NCBI GenBank assembly: GCA_947490035.1
Contig: CANLGS010000062.1
Location: forward strand, 1-10,980
Length of the DNA stretch: 10,980 nucleotides
From: Gemmataceae bacterium
GTDB taxonomy: Bacteria; Planctomycetota; Planctomycetia; Gemmatales; Gemmataceae
Reading direction: 5' to 3'
Part shown: positions 5,345 to 10,980 of the stretch, piece by piece
How the letters are laid out: each line of letters opens with the position of its first letter
Numbering within the stretch: position 1 is the first letter of the stretch
Translations under genes and position numbers: made by a program
Notes under the pieces: generated by a model
Told to the model about the DNA's origin: nothing
The model's input: the letters and a program-made list of their open reading frames with translations, nothing else
Database searches by the model: none

Positions 5345-7753
5345 TCAAGATGGTTGCGAAGCGGGGCGCGCGGCGCCAGCGAGTCGGTCGGTCAACAGCG
5401 AGACCGCGTAGGTGGGGAGAACGACCGCCAGCACCTCCAGCCACTGCACCGGGTTCAGCATCGTCAGGTGGAAGAAGCGCGCGGAGAACGGCCAGTACAT
5501 CGCGATCAGGTACGCCGGGATCACGATCAGCGAGAGCCAGCGGAGCCGGCCGTCGGCGGCCAGCGGTTCGGCGCTGCCCGCGGTGAGTACGCGCTGCAAC
5601 ACGGTGATGCCGAGCAGCACCAGCATCGTCAGCAGCATCGTCCGCTGTGTCGTCTCGTCGTTGCCCCAGAGGTGCTTCGACAGACCGAGCAGCACCACGC
5701 CCGCGACCGCGAAGACGACGCCGGTGCGCAGCGCGAACCCGCCCACGTCGCGCAGGAACGGCGTGCGCGTGACGACCTTCGACCGCTCGCGCGTCAGCGC
5801 GATCAGCAGAGCGGGAATGCCGACCACCATCCAGTTCAGCAGGCTGACCTGCTGCGGCAGGTACGGGAACGGCAGCTCGCCCACGCCGACCACGTAGACG
5901 AGGATCAGGATGAGCGAGTACACGTTCTTGACGAGGAACAGCTTCGCGGCGCGGCGCAGGTTGCGGACAATCGTCCGCCCCTCTTCGATCGTCTCCGGCA
6001 GCATCGCGAAGTCGTTGTTCTCCAGCACCACGCTCGACACCGTTTTGGCGGCTTGACTGCCCTCACCCATCGCGATGCCGAGGTCGGCGCGCTTGATCGG
6101 CAGCACGTCGTTCACGCCGTCGCCGATCATCGCGACGTGGTGCCCGCCCTTCTGGAGCGCCTCGACGATCTCGACTTTCTGCTGCGGCTCCACGCGGCCG
6201 AAGACGCTGTGCGCCTCCGCGAACGCGGTGCGGTCTTCCGCTTTTACGAGGTCGTCGCCGGTGACGACTGGCTCGGATGACATCGGCAGGTTCAGGTGGG
6301 CGACCGTGCCGCGTACCGTTTCGGGGTTGTCGCCGGAGATGACCTTGAACGCGATGCCTTGCGCCGACAGCGCCTGAAGCACGGCCGCGGCTTCGGGGCG
6401 CAGTTCGTCGGCCAGCCCGATCAGCGCGAGACAGCGGAGCGGACCGGGCAGCGTGTCCGGCTCGAACTTCATCCGCGCGACGTGTTCCGCCGGCACCTCG
6501 GCGAACGACAGCACCCGCACTCCCGACGCGCGGAGGCGCCGCAGTTCGTCGTCCCAGGTGGCGACACCCGGTATCACCGCCTCGGGCGCGCCGAACACGA
6601 AGACGCGCTCTGTGCCGCCGTCGCGCAGCCGGACGGCGCTGAACCGGTTCCGCGCCTTGAACGGAATCTGATCCAGCACCTCCGAAGCCGCTGTGCCGAG
6701 CGCGACCCGCAACGCCTGGATGTTCTTGTTCTGCGAATCGACGCTCGCGTTCGCGAACAGCGCCAGCCGGCGGCGCACCTCGGCTTCCGGCACAACGTCG
6801 GCGAGCGCGTGAAGGTGTTCGAGCCGCAGCCGGTTCGTGGTGAGTGTGCCCGTCTTGTCGGTGCAGATGACATCGACGGCGGCCATCGCTTCGACCGCGT
6901 TGAGCCTCTGGACGAGAGCGCCCCTCCGCCCGATGACGACCGCGCCGACGGTGAACGACACGGTCGCGGTCAGCACCAGCCCCTGCGGGATCATCGACGT
7001 GATCGTGGCCGCGATCATCAGCACGAACCGGTCGGTCCCGACGTGCCCGAAGTAGTACAGCGCGAAGTAGAGGCCGCACAGGACGAGCGCGGTCACACTC
7101 AGCACGGTGATGATGCTGTTGAGCGCGTGCGTCATCGGGCTGGCGGTGTAACTGTAGCGGCGCGCGTCGGACGAGACGCTCTGCGCGAACGCCTGCGCCC
7201 CGACCTTATCGGCGCGGTAGCAGCCTTCGCCCGTCACGCACACGCTGCCGGAGAGGAGCCGGTCGCCCGGCTGCCGGCGCACGGAGTCGGACTCCCCCGT
7301 CAGCAGCGCCTCGTCCATTTCGAGGTACTGCGCCTCAAGAGTGATACCGTCGGCGACGACGGTGTCGCCCGAACGCAAGAGGATGCAGTCGCCGAGGACG
7401 ACATCGGTCGCGGGTATCTCGCGCACAAGGCCGTCGCGAACAACTCGGACGGTGTTCGCGTTCATGATGGCGAGGCGGTCGAGTTGGCGCTTCGCGCGCA
7501 CTTCCTGAAAGAGGCCGATGAGCGTATTGACGAGCGCCGTCCCGGTGACGGAGATGCCGGCTTGCCACTCGTTGTGGTAGAAGAGGGCGGCGGCAGCCGG
7601 CACCACGATGAGGTTGAACAGCGTGAACAGGTGTCGCGACGCGATGGCGGCGTAGTCCGCGCGCGCCGACGACCGCGTGCGGTTGACCTGTCCCTTGAGC
7701 GTTCGCTCCGCGACTTCCGCCGAGGTCAAGCCCGCGGTGGCTGTTGGGTTCAT
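5345..7753 (-). CDS. P-type cation-transporting ATPase, CtpE-like
   Basis: The 802-residue product has the full P-type ATPase plan: actuator TGES (152-155), phosphorylation site DKTGTLT with D299, nucleotide-domain FGAPE, ISGDNP (472-477) and hinge GDGVND (544-549). Hydrophobic segments fit an N-terminal pair (about 40-80), a second pair (about 205-275) and a C-terminal group (about 585-790). The fourth helix carries MIPQGL (254-259) in place of CPC or PEGL. No N-terminal heavy-metal domain or CPC motif is present, so a copper or zinc pump is unlikely. The MIPQGL helix, the N terminus (GLTSAEVAER...GQVN) and the length match the CtpE-like group; mycobacterial CtpE transports calcium. Calcium or another divalent cation is inferred for this protein. 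The KGAP lysine of other pumps is replaced by F387, as I recall for this group. The ATG at 7751-7753 has no clear ribosome site. Neighbours give no hint of the ion; a hairpin separates it from the gene upstream. Confidence 0.93.
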   Translation of the reverse strand: MNPTATAGLTSAEVAERTLKGQVNRTRSSARADYAAIASRHLFTLFNLIVVPAAAALFYHNEWQAGISVTGTALVNTLIGLFQEVRAKRQLDRLAIMNANTVRVVRDGLVREIPATDVVLGDCILLRSGDTVVADGITLEAQYLEMDEALLTGESDSVRRQPGDRLLSGSVCVTGEGCYRADKVGAQAFAQSVSSDARRYSYTASPMTHALNSIITVLSVTALVLCGLYFALYYFGHVGTDRFVLMIAATITSMIPQGLVLTATVSFTVGAVVIGRRGALVQRLNAVEAMAAVDVICTDKTGTLTTNRLRLEHLHALADVVPEAEVRRRLALFANASVDSQNKNIQALRVALGTAASEVLDQIPFKARNRFSAVRLRDGGTERVFVFGAPEAVIPGVATWDDELRRLRASGVRVLSFAEVPAEHVARMKFEPDTLPGPLRCLALIGLADELRPEAAAVLQALSAQGIAFKVISGDNPETVRGTVAHLNLPMSSEPVVTGDDLVKAEDRTAFAEAHSVFGRVEPQQKVEIVEALQKGGHHVAMIGDGVNDVLPIKRADLGIAMGEGSQAAKTVSSVVLENNDFAMLPETIEEGRTIVRNLRRAAKLFLVKNVYSLILILVYVVGVGELPFPYLPQQVSLLNWMVVGIPALLIALTRERSKVVTRTPFLRDVGGFALRTGVVFAVAGVVLLGLSKHLWGNDETTQRTMLLTMLVLLGITVLQRVLTAGSAEPLAADGRLRWLSLIVIPAYLIAMYWPFSARFFHLTMLNPVQWLEVLAVVLPTYAVSLLTDRLAGAARPASQPS

Positions 7754-7852
7754 GCCGTGTTCGGTGCATCGGGGGAAGGGCGCAAGGCGGTCGCCGCGCC
7801 ATCAGTCTATCGGCCCCGACTTGCGCGAGTGGATGTTCCAGCAGAAGGAGAT

Positions 7853-7880
7853 GACCGCGACGCGGGGTTGCGTCGTGGTC
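7853..7880 (-). terminator. Putative terminator between the DUF4349-like gene and the ATPase gene
   Basis: GACCGCGACGC (7853-7863) pairs with GCGTCGTGGTC (7870-7880) at ten of eleven positions around a six-base loop. On the minus strand it begins 27 bases after the DUF4349-like stop (7908) and is followed by a weak pyrimidine-rich tail, ATCTCCTTCT. The remaining 99 bases to the ATPase start show no gene and no clear promoter. Confidence 0.45.
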
Positions 7881-7907
7881 GCGTTTGACGGGTGCCAACG
7901 GCGGGAC

Positions 7908-10787
7908 TCACACCGGCGGCACGGCGGGAGCGAGCGCGGGCGCCGCGGCCGGTTGCACGAAGCGGCGCACGACGCGGTAGCCGCCGAAGCCGATCACCGC
8001 CCACGGCAGAATCACGCACAGCCCGAACACCACCCACGTCACCGACGTGAGCAGCACCGAAGCGCTGAGCGACAGCCCGTGGCGCACCTTCGACCACAGC
8101 CCATTGCCCTCCGGCACGATGGCCTCGACGTTCGTCAGCGTGACGTGGATGCGGGCCGTCGCGTACCGGCCCTCGGTCGCCTGCGGGTTGTGGATCGACT
8201 GCGACACGCGCACCGTGCCGACGGCTTTGAACTGTTGCACCAGTTCCGGCGCCGCCGCCAGCGGCACCTCGAACACGAGCTTCGCCGTCGCCCGGCCGCC
8301 GGCGTCGCGGTCGAGCTTCGCGTCCACCTGGCGGCCCTTCGCTTCGGCTACCTGGGTCGCGAACCGCGTCGCGGTCCCGTCCACGTCCGTAACCTCGACG
8401 GACAGCGTCGTCGTCTCGCGGGGATTCAACCGGCTCGCGGACACCAGCGCCACCTTGTACAGCACCTTCGAGTCGGTCGCGCCGTCGGTCTCCGCGGCGC
8501 GGCCCACCTGCCGCGACAGGACATCGCCGGCCGCGTCGAGTGCCGCCCGCACGGCGCCCTCGTCCGTCCGCTTCACCTCGAACTCGAGTTCGGCGGAGAT
8601 GTTCTGCCGGTCCTGTTCGTTCAGTTGCGCGACCAGCACGCGGCCGGTCGCCTTACTCACGGCGTCTCGAATCGTCTGGTAGGCATTCGGCACGTCGGTC
8701 ACGGCGATTTGCAGCGTGGCCGTCTCGCGCGGCTTGAGCCGATTCACGGAGAGGAGCGTCACCTTGTACATGACCTTCGAGTCGGTCACGCTGTCGCTCT
8801 CGGCGGCGCGGGCGATCTGCCGCGAGAGGGCAGTCCCGGCCGCGTCGAGTGCCGCGCGCACAGCGGCTTCGTCCGTCCGCTTCACCTCGAAGTCGAACTG
8901 CGCGGTGATATTCTGGCGGTCCTGCTCGTTCAGTTGGGCGACCAGCACGCGGCCGGTCGTTTTGGCGACCGCGTCGCGCAGTGCCTGATACGCGAGCGGC
9001 ACGTCGGCCACGGCGACCTGGACCGCGGCCGTTTCCCGCGGGCTGATGTTGGCGAGGTTGTAGAGCTGGACCAGGAAGACCGTGTCGCCGCGTGTCGTCT
9101 TCACGTCGCTCGGGAGCGTGCCGCCCTCCGTCTGTACGGTGCGGTCGATCTCCAGCCGGGCGACGCGGCCCAACATGCGCAGCCGGTCGCGGATCGGACC
9201 ACCGGACTCGGCGCTGACCTCGAAGTTGAACGTCGCGTTGAATTGCCCGGCCGACAGTTGCTTCAGTTCCGACTTCGTGATCCGGCCCTTCGCCTCCACG
9301 ACCGCGGCGAGTACCTGCTGGTACGCCTTGTCCACGTCTTCGACTTCAACGCCGGCTTGCACTCGCTCGCGCTCGGTGATCGCCGCCGCGGCGCGAATCT
9401 CCTTCTCGGTCAGGCTGATGGTCAGCGTGCTGAACGCGGCGAGGTTCGCGTAGTAGCGGATTTCGCCTTCAAGTTCCTCGACCTTCGTGCGCCACACGCC
9501 GACTTCCTTTTCAGCTTTGAGCAACTGTTCGATCTCGCCCTTGCCTTCCTTGATGATCTGAAGGAGGCGCGTTTCCATCGTGCGTGCGGCCCGCGCCCGC
9601 GCTTCGAGGTCGGTGTACAACTTCGTCACGTCCTGGCTGGTGAGCTTCACGCCCTTCAGTTCGCCGCCCTTGCCGAGTTCGCGGCGCAGGTCGAGCACTA
9701 GCCCGTCGAGCTGGTCCGGCGGAACGCGAACGGTGATCGCGCCTTTCACCTTGCCGTTGGTCAGTTTGTCGCTGTTGACCGTGGCGACGAACGCGCCCTT
9801 GATGCCGAGGACGAGTTTGGTGACGGCCGCGGTCGCGGAGTCGAACGACTCGATCTCGAACTCCATGTCGCCGGATCGAACGATGATCCGCTTCAGCGGC
9901 TCGGGGTTCGGCTCCGGGTTCTTCGGATCGACGCCCGGCGCCTTCGGCTGCGGAACGCCGGGTTCCGCTTTAGGGTCGCCCGGCTTGCGCGGCTCCGGGT
10001 CGGTCGGTATCTCCGGCCGCGACTTGACCGGATCGAACGACGGCGGCGGGGGAACCGAGATCGACGCGGGCACTACCGTCGGAACCGGCCCCGTGGGAAC
10101 CGGCGGCGGCACTGAGAGGGACGGCGGCAGGCTCCACGTCGGTGATCGGCTCGCTCCACTTCTGCCGGGTGACATACCCTTGTCGCCAGTGTAAGCGGGG
10201 TCCGATTTGACGTTGTCTTGCGTGACCTTCTCATCGACGGATCGCCTGTCAGTCCGCTCGATATCCGGCAGCGCGGCCTGGATGTTTGAGTCAACGCCGA
10301 ACTGGTCGCGAAGCGATTGCTCCTGCTCGCGCCCGGCCGCTTGCTCGGCCTTCGCGAGATTCTTTGCTTGTATGCTTTGGTTAGCTTCCGCCAGTTCTCG
10401 TTCGGCGCGGTCTGCCATCGGTGAGCCGGGCATCTTGAGACCGTCTTTCGACGCGATCGCCTCAGCGAGGGCGCCGACGACGCCGAGGAGCAGCATCGCC
10501 GCGAGCGCGACCGCCCACTTCTTTGCTCGCGGGTTGAATACGGGCCACGCGGCGGGCGCCGCCGGCGTGCGAAGCCGAGCAACGGTGCGGTCTTCCAGTC
10601 CCGCGTCGGGGTGCGCGCCGGCGAACAGCGCGCTCAGCCCGCCGTCGAGCCGGCGCGCGTCGGCCAGCACAGTGCCGCACGCGGGGCAGTCGCGGGCGTG
10701 GGCTTCGAGGCGCTCCGCTTCCTGAGCGTCGAGGCCACCCGCGAGGTACGCGGTGGCGTGTTCCTGAACCCACACGTGATCGGACAT
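7908..10787 (-). CDS. Membrane protein: anti-sigma-type zinc finger, DUF4349-like domain and four tandem repeats
   Basis: The 959-residue product begins with a zinc-finger typical of anti-sigma factors: H10, then HX3CX2C with H30, C34 and C37, in a helical segment ending near residue 45. A membrane helix follows (about 91-111), then a helical stretch (125-165) and a proline-rich linker (about 205-295). Residues about 298-465 resemble DUF4349 (RSGDMEFEIESFD..., with a likely coiled coil near 385-445). Four related repeats follow: 473-583, 584-686, 687-789 and 790-about 888. The C-terminal hydrophobic part (about 905-937, VILPW) resembles the end of DUF4349 proteins. The zinc finger should lie in the cytoplasm and the repeats outside the membrane. 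Anti-sigma factors of this type bind ECF sigma factors, usually encoded next to them; the upstream neighbour lies beyond the window. The ATG at 10785-10787 has GAGGG four bases before it. A role in envelope sensing is an inference; DUF4349 has no well-established function. Confidence 0.85.
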   Translation of the reverse strand: MSDHVWVQEHATAYLAGGLDAQEAERLEAHARDCPACGTVLADARRLDGGLSALFAGAHPDAGLEDRTVARLRTPAAPAAWPVFNPRAKKWAVALAAMLLLGVVGALAEAIASKDGLKMPGSPMADRAERELAEANQSIQAKNLAKAEQAAGREQEQSLRDQFGVDSNIQAALPDIERTDRRSVDEKVTQDNVKSDPAYTGDKGMSPGRSGASRSPTWSLPPSLSVPPPVPTGPVPTVVPASISVPPPPSFDPVKSRPEIPTDPEPRKPGDPKAEPGVPQPKAPGVDPKNPEPNPEPLKRIIVRSGDMEFEIESFDSATAAVTKLVLGIKGAFVATVNSDKLTNGKVKGAITVRVPPDQLDGLVLDLRRELGKGGELKGVKLTSQDVTKLYTDLEARARAARTMETRLLQIIKEGKGEIEQLLKAEKEVGVWRTKVEELEGEIRYYANLAAFSTLTISLTEKEIRAAAAITERERVQAGVEVEDVDKAYQQVLAAVVEAKGRITKSELKQLSAGQFNATFNFEVSAESGGPIRDRLRMLGRVARLEIDRTVQTEGGTLPSDVKTTRGDTVFLVQLYNLANISPRETAAVQVAVADVPLAYQALRDAVAKTTGRVLVAQLNEQDRQNITAQFDFEVKRTDEAAVRAALDAAGTALSRQIARAAESDSVTDSKVMYKVTLLSVNRLKPRETATLQIAVTDVPNAYQTIRDAVSKATGRVLVAQLNEQDRQNISAELEFEVKRTDEGAVRAALDAAGDVLSRQVGRAAETDGATDSKVLYKVALVSASRLNPRETTTLSVEVTDVDGTATRFATQVAEAKGRQVDAKLDRDAGGRATAKLVFEVPLAAAPELVQQFKAVGTVRVSQSIHNPQATEGRYATARIHVTLTNVEAIVPEGNGLWSKVRHGLSLSASVLLTSVTWVVFGLCVILPWAVIGFGGYRVVRRFVQPAAAPALAPAVPPV
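8124..9371 (-). repeat. Four tandem protein repeats within the DUF4349-like gene
   Basis: Repeat 1 is 9039-9371, repeat 2 8730-9038, repeat 3 8421-8729 and repeat 4 8124-8420. Repeats 2 and 3 are each exactly 309 bases (103 codons) and about three quarters identical in protein, including an unbroken shared run, GRVLVAQLNEQDRQNI. They are also clearly similar in DNA. Repeats 1 and 4 are more diverged, and repeat 1 has eight additional residues. Each unit starts near RETxxxxxxV-DV and contains a central FEV strand. The pattern suggests an old duplication series with a later copy or conversion between the two middle units. Confidence 0.8.
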
Positions 10788-10817
10788 GGTTCCCTCAGTT
10801 CGTTTCGCACGTATTCG

Positions 10818-10850
10818 TCCGGGAGAGTAGTCCTCACGCTCCGCGTGAGG
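10818..10850 (+). repeat. REP-like unit, forward copy, GTAG-headed palindrome
   Basis: The unit has a 14-base lead containing GTAG (10827-10830) and a 19-base perfect palindrome, CCTCACGC-TCC-GCGTGAGG (10832-10850). It matches the reverse complement of the tandem units at 10892-10980 at 32 of 33 bases, so it forms the opposite arm of an inverted array. It lies 31 bases upstream of the DUF4349-like start, in its leader or promoter region. Confidence 0.8.
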
Positions 10851-10891
10851 TCCGGTGTCAGTGGCTGTGCGGTCACGCCACGGGTTCCGCT

Positions 10892-10980
10892 CCTCACGCG
10901 GAGCGTGAGGACTACACTCCCGGACCTCACGCGGAGCGTGAGGACTACACTCCCAGACCTCACGCGGAGCGTGAGGACTA
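10892..10980 (-). repeat. Tandem array of the GTAG-headed palindrome, cut by window end
   Basis: The 19-base palindrome (CCTCACGCGGAGCGTGAGG) occurs at 10892-10910, 10925-10943 and 10958-10976, with a 33-base period. Each copy is followed by a 14-base spacer starting ACTACACTCCC, whose complement carries GTAG next to the palindrome. The third spacer is cut after four bases by the window edge, so the true copy number is unknown. The 41 bases between this array and the forward copy (10851-10891) show no gene. Units in both orientations resemble REP/BIME clusters. Confidence 0.85.

Noticed and set aside
5345..7753. Assignment of the ATPase as CcoI/CopA (copper) because of the nearby CcoQ-like small peptide
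   Set aside because: It has no CPC motif and no N-terminal metal domain, and no cbb3 oxidase genes are in the window.
6296..9701. Long plus-strand frames opposite the ATPase and DUF4349-like genes (6296-7888, 7677-9701)
   Set aside because: They have antisense composition without recognisable domains, while the minus-strand genes show complete catalytic or domain motifs.
10634..10963. A 109-codon minus-strand frame through the repeat array
   Set aside because: Its repeated peptide (LRVRSGSVV) is only translation of the palindromic units, and it continues out of frame into the DUF4349-like gene.
10892..10980. A CRISPR array
   Set aside because: The 33-base period holds a 19-base palindrome and a 14-base spacer that is itself repeated. 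CRISPR spacers are unique and longer, and no cas gene is present.

Overview
The window comes from a high-GC bacterium of the phylum Planctomycetota, most likely a Gemmata-like member of the Gemmataceae. The main evidence is an adjacent pair of genes for an exported PSCyt2/PSD1 (DUF1549/DUF1553) cytochrome-like protein and a Tat-exported DUF1501 protein. This pairing is greatly expanded in planctomycetes. A SUMF1/FGE-fold protein and short GC-rich palindromic repeats between genes fit the same origin. No ribosomal or other phylogenetic marker is present, so the genus is an inference.

All recognisable genes lie on the minus strand, so transcription runs from right to left. From the right edge the order is: (1) an array of palindromic repeats (10818-10980, cut by the window end); (2) a 959-residue membrane protein with an anti-sigma-type zinc finger, a proline-rich linker, a DUF4349-like domain and four about 100-residue repeats (7908-10787); (3) a P-type cation ATPase of the CtpE-like group (5345-7753); (4) a probable 36-residue single-pass membrane protein with a TTG start (5113-5223); (5) the PSCyt2/PSD1 protein (2529-4985) followed by the DUF1501 protein (1120-2403), probably one operon; (6) a SUMF1/FGE-fold gene broken by a one-base frameshift (99-979). 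At the far left a plus-strand hairpin with a T run looks like the terminator of a convergent gene outside the window.

The PSCyt2/PSD1 and DUF1501 genes form the only clear operon. Both products carry export signals and probably act together outside the cytoplasmic membrane; the substrate is not known. The ATPase and the DUF4349 protein look like separate units, each with a hairpin in the gap after it. Nothing here forms a complete known defence, CRISPR, secondary-metabolite or mobile system.

The most unusual material lies between genes. Three intergenic regions carry palindromes with different stem sequences but the same TCC/GGA centre. Two of them are preceded by GTAG or GGAG, which is the layout of REP sequences mobilised by TnpA-REP (RAYT) transposases. 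One of these regions folds into a 33-bp hairpin whose base covers the ribosome binding site of the DUF1501 gene, just after the stop codon of the gene before it.
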